Below are positions 26,571-37,955 of a stretch of DNA of 64,000 nt, in pieces; the stretch's first letter is position 1, and every line of letters begins with the position of its first letter. Below the pieces are notes generated by a model that saw nothing but the letters and a program-made list of their open reading frames with translations, was not told the DNA's origin and made no database searches. The DNA comes from Fasciolopsis buskii (Eukaryota; Platyhelminthes; Trematoda; Plagiorchiida; Fasciolidae). The stretch covers positions 1 through 64,000 of the forward strand of contig LUCM01008850.1 in assembly GCA_008360955.1 (NCBI GenBank), in the 5' to 3' direction. Position numbers and translations under genes: made by a program.

Positions 26571-29500
26571 CAGCTAGCAGCAAAAGCATCGTAAAATCAA
26601 ACTCGGATGAGAGAGAGTGAAAACCGAGTAGAAATTTTTCCAGCGCACAAACTTGGTGACATACTAGCGAAATTGAATTCAGGGATCTATCATGTCCTAT
26701 GCATCAATACCACTCATTCAAGCACAAACACACGCAAATTGTTAATGACACGGATTTTGTTTAAAGTCCAAGTGAGCCGTGTTACGTGGAAATAATGTTA
26801 TTTTTTGTTTGTGAGAACTGAAACAATTACTATTTTTGACGATAGTAAAATCGTGATATTTGTATGTATGTTTGATGATTTCAAACTTGCAACAAGGGTC
26901 TGTTGATCTTACGAAAATATTACGGGGTAGGTGCTCCATTTGTGGTATTCACGAAGTCAACTGTGCCGTTGGAATGATCGATTTCGAGTGTTCACTTTTA
27001 GCATAGACTAGTCCGTGAACCAGAGTTCAATTAAAACTGTACTGACCTGAACTCGATCATGACAACATAAAGCACTCGAGACTTGGACGCAAATGAACTG
27101 TACTCGTTATACTTCAGCTGGATTTTAGTTCATCCTTTGTGCAATCCAGGTCACACTTTCCAGAACTAAACGGGGCAAATTTGAGAGTGCATTTGCATAT
27201 ATCACGCGGTCAGGGTAGGTAGATGAAGGATGCATTAACCAAGCTGAGAAGTAAAATTGCACCTGATTCTCCATGACATGATTCAACACAGCTCGTGTGC
27301 GTGTGTGCGTGCGTGTGTGTGTATGTGGGCAGAATCAATAGGGAAGGGGACTGCCACGTGGGGGGGAGGCGTTATCATAACTCAGTGACCCAAATGAAAG
27401 TTCGTGATTGTTCTATGGCATTCCTAGTTGAAATAGTTAACTGTAGAAATGAACGTTGACTGGTTCCATGCTGCATCACAACTGTAGCGCTTGCAGCGAT
27501 ACTACAATATATCACCGTATAGTGATGGCGATTTCCGCCCGACGACCTAATGGGATTCAACCAACAGAGTGCAAAGTGCATCGGTTTGAATGTGGTATAT
27601 AGCGCCAGAAATTTCATTTCAATCTTGACAAACCAAACAGTAGTTGGAAATGCGCTTGAGCGTTTCCACCAAGCAACTTGGCGGAAATAAAAAGTAAACA
27701 AATATGCCAATAATTGGTTTTCGAAATTTGTATTTCTTGGCGATATACTGATGACTGACTGACAGACGGGTGCGTCTTATCACAATGACTTCGCAAAGAA
27801 TTGTCAAAGGTCAAATAGCCAGCTCGCCTCGTGAAGCAGAACGAAGTCCATACCTAAAAGGTAAATACCTTTGTTCTTAAGTGCTTGGTTCACTGGGAAT
27901 AGGACAAACTTCTCAACCGCAATCGGTTACATGTACACGGGATATTAGTAAATTGAAAAGGGACATATATTTAATAGCACGGCTATGAAGAAATTTCCGG
28001 CTTAAACACCATTTTCAGCTCTGGCATGGCAACAAGGCGGCCGGAATTTAAAATTAAGCTGAACTAATCACTAAAAAAGATCACGCAGACTAACAATTTA
28101 TTTTGTTTCATTCATGCGATCTGTTAGACGGACGCCGAGTTTGTGCGAACATTTTGGAGTACTGCCAAATCAGTACGTGTTATTTTCTGCATTTCATATC
28201 ACTTGACGGGATGGAAACCAGGGAAAATCTCGTGAAAGGGCAGTAGGACAACTAATAATTTTCTGGTGCTATTTCACAGGTGACTTTAGTCTATCCAGAT
28301 GGACTTCGGACCCATTGCCAGGTCCCATTTGTGTCGCCATCATCATAGCAATTCGTTCATTTCTCCCAGACGTATGAATCAACCATGAATGCGCAAAAAA
28401 TTAAAATTCAGTTAGAACGCGCTCTGGACTAGAATAGCCTTGGATATTAGAACAACTAACTATGAGCTATCGTGGTAGTTACGGTAAAATTATACTCGGC
28501 TTGCTGTTACTCATTTCGAGGCTAGAACCTGTGCCTGGATATTCATTTTTATATTCTCTGTTCTGTCGATTAGACAAATTTGCGGAAATTTCAAGAAGGT
28601 AAAAAGACTGTGTTCTACGGAATCGTTTCTTGCAAAATTAGAGCAGCAGTACAGCAGCGGTATTTCGCGATGAACTTCGAGATTCCCACTTCTTCAACAA
28701 TTACTCATTCCGCCAATCCACGAAATAAAATTTGGCATGAAATTACTTGGTGCAGCTGAGAAAATAAAAACAGAGATGTTCGAAATCCACTACGGCTAAG
28801 CACTCGGGGAAGTCTCGGAAAATTTGCACAGGCCGATATTGCTGACGAGCAATTTTATCAGAAATAACTACAAGCAATCTGGTTAGTCGAAGACCGGGAA
28901 AAAGCGTACACAGCTTTGCTATCTCGCACTTTCATAGCAGACAATCTTCTGCTTATTCCCGTTTCGTGAGATTGTTACTGCTGATCTTGGTGGTTAAATC
29001 CAAATTTATTCATCACTAGTCCACGTGGTATATCAGTGATCAACAAACCAATCAAGTTTATTCAGTTTTGGTCTATTGGAAGATCAATGCTTTAATCCTT
29101 GATGAAATCAGTTGCTTTTTCACGTAGAAATTCTGCAATCTTCGCAAAGAAAACGCTGTCAGAGCTCTCAGGATATCTTATTAACTTTTTCCGTCCTAGT
29201 TTTCGATTTGAGTGCTGTGAACACACGTTCTTTCTATTCGATAGATCCATGCAGATGGAATGAGATGTGATTCAGCAATAATTCGGAGGCAAAAATGTTA
29301 TTTTGATTTGGCTGGTTGAATCCTCTAAGTAATTCCTGGTTCTTGTCGTTAAGTCAAGCGAAACACGTTCTACTGATTCATCGCCCATCTGATGTGGAAC
29401 TCATTTCGAGCGTGTGCGGCACAGCGCAATCTATTGAATTCGCCTTTAAATTCCACAGCTCTGGCGAAAATCTACCGCGGAAGCAGCAAGATTGCAGAAA

Positions 29501-29968
29501 CCCCTAACTGAAGTGTTTCGGATAACACAATTCGGCAAAAAGTACGATATCAGTGCTTCATTCTCACTATGACAAAGTATATTTGGGAGCAAGAGTTGTG
29601 GAAAGCAATTATTATTTTGGTGATCCCTTATGAAGGATGGGGTTAGAAGAACAAAATGAAGCTGCTCCGTGCCTTGGAACTACCTTGACTAATTACTAGT
29701 GAAGCCAATCACGACCGCTTCGTCGTTCCAGGTCAGTGATTTTTGGGTGAAGACACTCATCACATCTCACTTTCCCCCTCCAATTCCTAAGACATCTGTT
29801 TGTCAACCTACCAAAGGAATTACAAACCAAATGTCTGACACATTAGCTGTTCTTCTAACAGTGATCCCTATTCGAGTTAACATGATCCTATTAGTCACAT
29901 AAGGAATCAAGATTGATGCGCGTTCGCTCACAATAGAATTTTGACATGAAACATTGACTTTTGCCGTA
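26571..29968. other. Stretch downstream of the receptor; possible 3' UTR, otherwise no gene seen
   Basis: The first few hundred bases probably include the receptor's 3' untranslated region. The nearest candidate polyadenylation signal I noticed is ATTAAA at 27030-27035, about 460 bases after the stop; this is a weak inference. An imperfect GT/GC microsatellite lies at 27295-27327. Open frames are short and unrecognised. No RNA gene was seen. Confidence 0.5.
27295..27327. repeat. Imperfect (GT)n microsatellite
   Basis: About 33 bases of alternating GT with GC and AT interruptions. Simple sequence with no associated gene. Confidence 0.85.
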
Positions 29969-30705
29969 CTTTGTCTAATCGACTTTAGAAAATATTTAAA
30001 GACTGGTAGCACCCATGGAAGCATTTACAAACACCTGAGGTCTTGCAGCCGGACTAATTTGTTCCACAAGATGTGGTTGTTTATCAGCTTCGGTCACCTA
30101 CTGTCTATCCCAATGCAGATTTTAGGTCAGACAACAATGGACCTGACGAGTCCATCCGGTTTATGCTTGCAAGTGAAGCATTGACGGTGCCATCGATAAT
30201 TCTCTTCATCCGTTTTTCGTCCAGGTGTTAATACTTAAAAGGGAGAATATTTGGCAACTTCGGTTCTCTCAATATTCTGACAAAAATAACCATACTCTTA
30301 GGTTCCCAGCTGGGCGTATAAACAACCCTTCAGCGAGTGAGGTCCACCTTCTGTACTACACATGCTTTTGATAATACAAGGTGGAATTCTATACCAGGTG
30401 AATTTTACCCATGTGGGATCCACATTATCAACTCACTAGTAAATGAATGTCCTCTGATACTGCGGACTGAAATTTCACGGAGAGCTTCTTTCATCTTCTG
30501 TGAAAGATATTTCATCAGCGTTTGCAGGATTCATCTGTGAGGAAAAGTACTAGTTTTGTGAAGAAACCTGCAGAATTACTGGGAATTCGAAGCGTAAGGA
30601 TATAAGAGCAAAGGGTGCTTCATATGGGTTGTGTTCCTTTCGCGAACTTTGAGTGATTATCCCACAAAAGTAGCCGTGCTGTTTACTTACACATACATAT
30701 ATGCA

Positions 30706-30708
<3 letters not shown>

Positions 30709-30739
<31 letters not shown>
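30709..30739. repeat. (AT)n microsatellite, short allele
   Basis: A 31-base AT run inside copy 1 of the duplication. The matching run in copy 2 (32201-32247) is 47 bases, and this 16-base difference accounts for the change in offset between the copies. Confidence 0.95.
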
Positions 30740-30741
<2 letters not shown>

Positions 30742-30894
30742 CATCTTTGCAAATACACAAAGGTACGCACATGCTGCCTAAGTTATTTATGGAACCGATA
30801 TTGTTAAGCCGTTTTAGTATGACCTATCACCTTTCATAACTCTGCGCGTAAAAATATGCGTTCAAACCCGTTACCTAACAAGTATTAGCTGAAT

Positions 30895-31044
30895 GGATTT
30901 GAAAGTTTGTGCTGATAGTAGCTCTGATTGTTGGTTTTCACGGGGTTCCGATTGTTGAGCTTGACCTTAAGGTTGTAACCTCAGTGACCAAAACCTCATG
31001 AAAACCAGCAACCTGAGCTACGATCAATAGAAATTTTCAAATCC
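30895..31044. repeat. Imperfect inverted repeat (foldback), 51-bp arms, copy 1
   Basis: The left arm 30895-30945 (starting GGATTTGAAA) and the right arm 30994-31044 are reverse complements at about 41 of 51 positions by my hand alignment, with a spacer of about 48 bases. The spacer contains a small palindrome around CCTTAAGG. No transposase or tRNA-like box is associated. It could be a foldback or MITE-like element, or an inverted duplication. The same structure appears in copy 2. Confidence 0.8.
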
Positions 31045-31450
31045 GTTGAGGCTACTTTTGGGAGTGGAAAGCTCAAATTTTTTCTTTACTGGAGGATGTC
31101 TGCCTACCGACAAGCTTTATCCCGCGACACAGTTCTTCTTCCTCCATAAGCGTCTGAAAAGAAACATCTTACCAAGCAGTGCAAATCATGGACCACCAAT
31201 CAACCATCAACAGGCATGGATGATGGCGAGGCCAAATGGTGGATGTATGATGGGTATGATAACCACGGACGCTCACAATCACTTGAACAAGTAAGGAAGT
31301 ATAGTCGAAGAGACTAAATACCTGTGTGAACAAGTGGTTCACAATGAAACCATTAAAAAATTGTAACTGGCACTGAGTTACGTGTACAAAAGTGACAAAA
31401 AAGAAAAGGGTATCGTTAGCTAGGAAATTAGAGAAACCTTTAAAACTCCC

Positions 31451-31460
31451 NNNNNNNNNN
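31451..31460. other. Assembly gap of ten Ns
   Basis: Ten undetermined bases. The uniform small size suggests a placeholder rather than a measured gap. It separates the two copies of the 1.48-kb duplication exactly at their ends. Confidence 0.99.
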
Positions 31461-32197
31461 CTTTGTCTAATCGACTTTAGAAAATATTTAAAGACTGGTA
31501 GCACCCATGGAAGCATTTACAAACACCTGAGGTCTTGCAGCCGGACTAATTTGTTCCACAAGATGTGGTTGTTTATCAGCTTCGGTCACCTACTGTCTAT
31601 CCCAATGCAGATTTTAGGTCAGACAACAATGGACCTGACGAGTCCATCCGGTTTATGCTTGCAAGTGAAGCATTGACGGTGCCATCGATAATTCTCTTCA
31701 TCCGTTTTTCGTCCAGGTGTTAATACTTAAAAGGGAGAATATTTGGCAACTTCGGTTCTCTCAATATTCTGACAAAAATAACCATACTCTTAGGTTCCCA
31801 GCTGGGCGTATAAACAACCCTTCAGCGAGTGAGGTCCACCTTCTGTACTACACATGCTTTTGATAATACAAGGTGGAATTCTATACCAGGTGAATTTTAC
31901 CCATGTGGGATCCACATTATCAACTCACTAGTAAATGAATGTCCTCTGATACTGCGGACTGAAATTTCACGGAGAGCTTCTTTCATCTTCTGTGAAAGAT
32001 ATTTCATCAGCGTTTGCAGGATTCATCTGTGAGGAAAAGTACTAGTTTTGTGAAGAAACCTGCAGAATTACTGGGAATTCGAAGCGTAAGGATATAAGAG
32101 CAAAGGGTGCTTCATATGGGTTGTGTTCCTTTCGCGAACTTTGAGTGATTATCCCACAAAAGTAGCCGTGCTGTTTACTTACACATACATATATGCA

Positions 32198-32200
<3 letters not shown>

Positions 32201-32247
<47 letters not shown>
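32201..32247. repeat. (AT)n microsatellite, long allele
   Basis: A 47-base AT run, the counterpart of the 31-base run at 30709-30739. Different lengths in otherwise matching sequence fit two alleles of one locus, or slippage or assembly error. Confidence 0.95.
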
Positions 32248-32249
<2 letters not shown>

Positions 32250-32402
32250 CATCTTTGCAAATACACAAAGGTACGCACATGCTGCCTAAGTTATTTATGG
32301 AACCGATATTGTTAAGCCGTTTTAGTATGACCTATCACCTTTCATAACTCTGCGCGTAAAAATATGCGTTCAAACCCGTTACCTAACAAGTATTAGCTGA
32401 AT

Positions 32403-32552
32403 GGATTTGAAAGTTTGTGCTGATAGTAGCTCTGATTGTTGGTTTTCACGGGGTTCCGATTGTTGAGCTTGACCTTAAGGTTGTAACCTCAGTGACCAAA
32501 ACCTCATGAAAACCAGCAACCTGAGCTACGATCAATAGAAATTTTCAAATCC
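32403..32552. repeat. Imperfect inverted repeat (foldback), 51-bp arms, copy 2
   Basis: The exact counterpart of 30895-31044 in the second copy of the duplication, with arms 32403-32453 and 32502-32552. If the duplication is an assembly artefact, the two represent one genomic element. Confidence 0.8.
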
Positions 32553-33014
32553 GTTGAGGCTACTTTTGGGAGTGGAAAGCTCAAATTTTTTCTTTACTGG
32601 AGGATGTCTGCCTACCGACAAGCTTTATCCCGCGACACAGTTCTTCTTCCTCCATAAGCGTCTGAAAAGAAACATCTTACCAAGCAGTGCAAATCATGGA
32701 CCACCAATCAACCATCAACAGGCATGGATGATGGCGAGGCCAAATGGTGGATGTATGATGGGTATGATAACCACGGACGCTCACAATCACTTGAACAAGT
32801 AAGGAAGTATAGTCGAAGAGACTAAATACCTGTGTGAACAAGTGGTTCACAATGAAACCATTAAAAAATTGTAACTGGCACTGAGTTACGTGTACAAAAG
32901 TGACAAAAAAGAAAAGGGTATCGTTAGCTAGGAAATTAGAGAAACCTTTAAAACTCCCAGAGGAAATATGAAACAGAACATAGGTCAATAATCCAATGCA
33001 AGTGCCAAGCTCAG

Positions 33015-33075
33015 CGATCAGAAACCCATGAAAACCAACAAACAACCAAAGCAAGGTTTCTAATCCATTGAATTC
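33015..33075. repeat. Diverged half-copy of the foldback arm
   Basis: CCCATGAAAACCAACAA, followed further on by GGTTTCTAATCCATTGA, parallels the foldback right arm (CTCATGAAAACCAGCAA, then TTTTCAAATCCGTTGA). This suggests a related, more decayed unit next to the 5' edge of the Gypsy remnant. A matching left arm is not clear. Confidence 0.4.
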
Positions 33076-33108
33076 CATTTGTAATCCATTAGACCATTTC
33101 GAATTTAT

Positions 33109-34580
33109 GGATGTTATTCATGCTGAAAGGCCGGCCGTATTCGAAAGGTGCGCTGCCAGTCCAAGTCCAAGGAAAGGGCTGCGGATAGTGAGGTTGTCGA
33201 AGAAGAGGTCAGTCATTTACTAACATTGAAGCTGTCGACCGACTCCAGTAACCGAACTATTCAGTTCCAGTGCGAGTTACAACAGTGGTTCGTTGATACT
33301 ACAAGTTGTGAATCGACTATTTCCAAGAAAATCCTTGACGTGATCCGGCCAAGCGTTCCTATCAAGCCTACAGCTGTGTGCATCCATGACATCACTGGTC
33401 AGCGTCATACTCCACTTGGTGAATCCATCATTCCGGTAGGACTACAGCGCGAATACATCTCCACCCGTTTTTTGATCTCGGATGACAGTCTGTCTACCTT
33501 AGGATTAAACGCCCCGACTGCCCTGGTTCACTCTCAACTTCAGGCGAAATCAAGTGCCAACTCAGATCAGTCAGTGACCCAAAGATTAATCGCACACTGT
33601 TGCAGTAAAAAAGGCGGCAAGAAAATAGACCCGATGACATTGGGAGTTGATAGTGATCTGGTCTTTCTAAATCAACGATTGTTGCCGTATGACCAACCGG
33701 AAGGTGTATTGAAAGTGGTAAATACTATGGAGCAGGACGATATTATCTCCCGTGTCAGTTTGCCAATCTGTGTGACTCCGACTGCAGTGGCAATGACAAG
33801 TGATGGCCAGACACTTCGTATTTGTGGTGACTACCGGTTGACGACCATCCTACTACAATGGAGCATAAAGATTTCGTGAAATGTACATTCGGCGATCGAT
33901 ACTTCTCGAAACTCTTTCTGGCAAAAGCATACTCATAGATTTCACCATCAACGCAGTCCGGGCCATCGACTAAAACTGCTACTTCGTGAGGTTTGTTCGG
34001 GATTACCTTTCTGCTCTTTGGCCTCTACGTATCACCTGGTATATTCCATGATTCTCAGAAACGAAATGATTCAACATGTAGATGGATTACTGATATATCC
34101 GAACGGCGTCAGCATTTTTGGTCCCACCAGAGAAGCGCATGATTCACGGTTAAAATCTGTACTCAGACCATTAATCAGGCGGAGCCTCTACGTCAGAACG
34201 ACTGAGTGTAAGCTTGATGTCTCCGAGCCGGAATTCCTTGGTGTCAAAATCAATGCGACCGGTTACCAAACAGATCCCGAGCGCTTGGAGCTACTGGCAC
34301 GAATGGAGTCACTAACGAAACAGGCCCACACGTTCCATTATGAGATGTCTGCAATGCTACTCTTGACTCATTCTAAATTTTGCGACAAGAGTACAACCAT
34401 TGTTCTCAACCAAACAGCTGAAATTCATGGCCAGAAAGCTACGTTCTATCGCAGCGTGTCCACGCAGAATTCTACTGTCACAACGAGAGTGATGTGACTG
34501 CCTGCATGCCCCCACGACCCAACGAGCTATACGGGATGACTTATCTCAAGCCGAAGATCCAATTATGTCTGGAAGGTCAG
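33109..34580 (+). pseudogene. Ty3/Gypsy retrotransposon remnant, 5' part (gag end, protease, reverse transcriptase)
   Basis: A decayed fragment of a Gag-Pol polyprotein. At 33112-33156 a CCHC zinc-knuckle remnant reads C-Y-S-C, then a stop in place of glycine, then KAGRIRKV with Arg where His belongs. The aspartic-protease segment follows, with the DTG active site changed to Asp-Thr-Thr (33295-33303) and a conserved stretch around DITGQ. The reverse transcriptase N-terminal region includes LRICGDYRLT (33814-33843). A frameshift then moves to a frame with MEHKDFVKCTFGDRYFSKL and a stop after FLAKAYS. A third open frame (34018-34497) carries the palm and thumb; the YxDD box reads HVDG (34075-34086), losing one catalytic aspartate, and is followed by EFLGVKINATGY. 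RNase H is missing or unrecognisable. LTRs and most of gag are not visible. Coding similarity fades near 34500-34580, where the non-LTR element begins. It cannot encode an active enzyme. Confidence 0.9.
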
Positions 34581-34589
34581 TGGGTAGAG

Positions 34590-37500
34590 GCCTGACGAAG
34601 TAGTCTCCTGGTTCTCCAGGTCGGGGGGTGGTCTGAGTTAGCAGCTTAGTGGAAAACCAAACGTAAGAATAACTGACTCAAGTAGATGGGCTTCCGTTCA
34701 GGTATGCCCCGCTGCCTTGCGGTCAGGTTCGTGCTAGCACCAAATGCTTTGGTTGAGAGCCTTAATCGTTCTTCTGCTTAGCGGCTGGACTCCCCAGCAG
34801 TACCCGTCAATAATTCCCATGAGTTACACGCCTGCAAATAATTCTATACTGCATCGGTCGTCGCGCAGGCTAATCAGGACCCCGCTGCCCATTGCATCGA
34901 GTGCAGGTGGGGTGGGTAGTGATAATTATGCTACTGCTCGAAGTTCCCTCTCTTTTATTCAACCTGTTTTCTTTGTCTCCAGCCAAATCTGTTTGCCCGT
35001 TCTGCCTACCCATAGTGTCCCTACTGATCACATGCCCGATACTCGCAACGGTTTATTGTCAAGTAGTGTAGTAGGTGGTTTTCAGTCTGTTAGCTCACAT
35101 GTTCTCAAGCCTCGTCAGCCTCTGAATCTCGGCTCCTTCAATGTACGCTTTCCAATGCAGGCTGGCCAACAGGCGTGTTTAGCTCTGACAGTGGATTACT
35201 CACTCTCGATTGATGTCTGCTGCATGAGTGAAACACGAATTCAGGATTCGAGTAGAGTAATTCAACTAATTGCGCCAAATGTCTATTCAAGTTATTTCCT
35301 GCACACTTCACGAGGCGAAGCAGCTCAAGCTGTGGGTCAATGCGGAGGAGGAATTGGTGTTAATTGGGAAGGCTGAAGCAGTCCTTTTAAACTGGATTCC
35401 AGTCAACAGTTGTTTGAGTGCCTTGAGACTGCAAGGATCAGTGGGCGTCCGAAAGGATAGTAGCGTTAAGCACACTTTATTTGTCATCTCGGCATACACT
35501 GCAACAGACTGCAGCACTGACATGCAGAAAGACGAGCTTTACGATGACCTCGTCATCCTTGTTCGAAAGAGCAAAGGTTTTGACATTGTAGTGGTGGCAG
35601 ATGGTTTTAATGCACCAGTTGAAAAGCTTAATGTATCGGAGTCCTGTTTAGGTGGGCGATGCGCCTTGCCTGCTCAGCGAACGGATAGCTTCCTCAGTTT
35701 TGTGCAGACAATCATTTGTTTTTGTCTAGCACAGTTCGCGTCGCACAGCAACATGGCCTTCTAACTTAACGGGTAGTCTGAATCAGGATGACCATACTGT
35801 CGTCCTAGATCTAGTGTTCATCAAAGACACTGGATCTCGCAGGGGCTGCTGGGTCTAATGCAGCGAAAACACTAGTTGCCTAATTGCAAGGAATTGAATA
35901 AGATGCGTTGACATTTGCGGCGTCAAGTGGCCGTGAAAACAGAGGGGTTAATATAGCCGAAGAGATGGAGGAAGCGGCCGCTTCAGATAACAATCAAAGA
36001 CTGTTTAAGGAGACGGCGATGGGCGGCAAACTTCGGTTAGTGAAGTCGTGGGCGACAGAAATGGAGAGCCCATCCATGGTAGACATCAAAGACTGGACCG
36101 TTGGGCAGAGCACTTCAAGGACCAATTTATCTGGCCACTAATATATTTAGGCCGACGTCTGCTGCTGCGAATCCTTAGGTGGTGTCACTTGATCCCCGAA
36201 TTGAATTGGAAGTACAGTCGAATAATCAAACTGTGAGAGGGTAAAAGCAGCCGATCCTGACGAACTTCCCCCAGCTCTTTTTAAATTGGGTGGAGCGGCT
36301 CTGATGGAATCTATTACCTCCAAACTCCATGATATTTGAAACGAGGAACATATTCCGTTATCGTGGGGCGAGTCACTGATTGTACCCATGTTGAAGAAGG
36401 TCACAAGCAGTGACTGTAGCAATCATCGTGGGATTAGTTTAATTCCGATAGTTACTAGGGTCTTAGCTTCGATAATGCTGCGGCGTTCGAAACCGATTCG
36501 TGACGGTAACACCCGCAAACAGCAGGCCGGTGTTTGTGTGCAGGTCCAGGTTGCATCGATCGGACACTCACTCATCAACAAATACTCGAAAAGCGCCACA
36601 GGTACCGCCGCCCTACGATCGCAGTCCTCCTTTACTTGAGAGGTGTTTTCGACTCCGTAGATCGAACAGCACTATTCATTGCCCTCTACTAGAAGGGTAT
36701 GCCAACGAACTTCGCAAAACTCGCATGCCCATGGTTGCGTGAGGGTGTACGGTGAACTATCAAGTTCGTTTGAAACTACTAGTGGCGTTCGACAAGTGTG
36801 TCTCATCTCTCCATTCTTGTTCAACTTCGTCATGGACGAGGTGATGGAAGATGCTTTAGGAGGTCTCCGGGATGTAGGAATCGAACTGGGAAATGGAGGA
36901 AAGCTATGCGACCTAGACCACGCAGACGACGTCGTGTGCCTGTTCGAGTCTACGGACCATGCACAACGGGCACTAGATAGACTGTCGAGATCGGTTGCTC
37001 GGTTTGGGATTTGCTTTGCACCTTCAAAGTGCAAAGTACTGCTACAGGACTGGACGACAGCAGCGCCGAACTTGATACTGGATGGAGAGGAGCTGACGAT
37101 TGTGGACCGTTTCACCTACCTTGGTAGCTGCGTGTCTAACGATGATAGCTCGGGATTGGAGGTAAGTATGCGTATATCCAAGGCTCGGTCGGCGTGCCGT
37201 GGACTGATGCATTTGGGTTGTCGGCCTGGTATTTCACTGAAGTTGAAAGGTCGTATGTATTGTGCCGCAGTGCACTCAGTTCTGTTGTACGGTTTCGAGA
37301 CGTAGATAATGCGTGTGGGAGATATTCATCGGTTGGAGGTTTTCGACCACCGATTTCTACGTATTATGGCTAGGATTGGATGGAGTGACCGGGTGAGTAA
37401 TATAGAGGTCAGGAATTTTGTGCTAAGTGCCACTTTTGAGAATAGCTTGCTTCATTGAATGCAACTTAGTAGACTACGCTGGTTGGGCCATGTGTTGCGT

Positions 37501-37955
37501 ATGACGAACACTCGTCTACCATATCGTGCCCTATTTTGTGTTCCTCCCAAGGAATTGAAGAAGTCTTGTGGAGGCCAACGGATGACGTGGCAACGTTGAA
37601 TGATAAAACGTACAACGAATTTAAGTAAATTGTGTCTCACGTCTTCTGGGTTGGGGTCCGAAAAACCCGTCAACTAGCTGGGTGGAGACACTGAAGGATA
37701 TGGCGGTGAATCTTGAATAGTGGCGCTCATGTCATTTTCTATCGAATCAGAATGATTGAAAACAGGTGCGTTTGCAAAGTTAGACTGTGTTCTGTATGTT
37801 GGATGGAACAGCATCCTATCATATCCCGCCTGTTTATGTCCACTCCCTGTTCCCCTTAGATATTCACTCTTTTCAAAGAAACATGTAGCTCTGAGGAAAA
37901 GGCAGCGGTCAGTGTGGCTTACCTTGCGTTTTACCGCTGAATGATGATAATGTTG
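34590..37955 (+). pseudogene. Non-LTR (LINE) retrotransposon remnant: endonuclease, reverse transcriptase, C-terminal region
   Basis: This interrupts the Gypsy element. After a 5' leader, an ATG frame at 34744-35376 carries the start of an apurinic-type endonuclease: LNLGSFNVR (SFNVR at residues 131-135) and SETRIQDSS (162-170). A frameshift near 35340-35360 continues in another frame to 35764, where the GDFNA motif reads DGFNA. A linker with KDWTVGQ- and EHFKDQF-type sequence follows. The reverse transcriptase spans about 36235-37305 in several frames: PDELPPALFKLGGAAL, NHRGISLIPIVTRVLAS, VRQVCLISPFLFNF (usually VRQGCPISPFLF), and the catalytic YADD changed to HADD at 36919-36930. A stop follows YGFET at 37305. 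Past it the C-terminal region is still readable as EVFDHRFLRIMARIGWSDR and RLRWLGHVLRM, to about 37740. The rest to about 37955 looks like 3' untranslated sequence. The clade is not certain; RTE-like or CR1-like are both possible. It is inactive. Confidence 0.9.

Larger units (their letters stand above)
29969..31450. repeat. Copy 1 of a 1.48-kb direct duplication, ending at the N gap
   Basis: This segment recurs at 31461-32958 in the same orientation and looks essentially identical wherever I compared it. The offset is 1492 bases before the (AT)n run and 1508 after it. Copy 1 ends at the last base before the gap, and copy 2 begins at the first base after it. Unique sequence flanks the outer ends. 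Open frames inside (for example 30337-30540 and 31046-31294) give identical peptides in both copies but match no protein I know. The geometry fits two contigs sharing a terminal overlap better than a biological tandem duplication. Confidence 0.95.
31461..32958. repeat. Copy 2 of the 1.49-kb direct duplication, starting at the N gap
   Basis: Matches 29969-31450 apart from a 16-base longer (AT)n run. Unique sequence resumes after 32958, with CCCAGAGGAAATATG spanning the transition. See copy 1 for interpretation. Confidence 0.95.

Noticed and set aside
29954..32802. Repeated open frames in the two duplication copies as a small gene pair
   Set aside because: They are the same sequence present twice, probably an assembly effect; the peptides match nothing and include simple-repeat translations.
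35308..37115. Minus-strand frames of 70-150 codons across the retroelements
   Set aside because: They are shadows of the LINE coding strand; the plus-strand frames carry the recognisable endonuclease and reverse transcriptase motifs.
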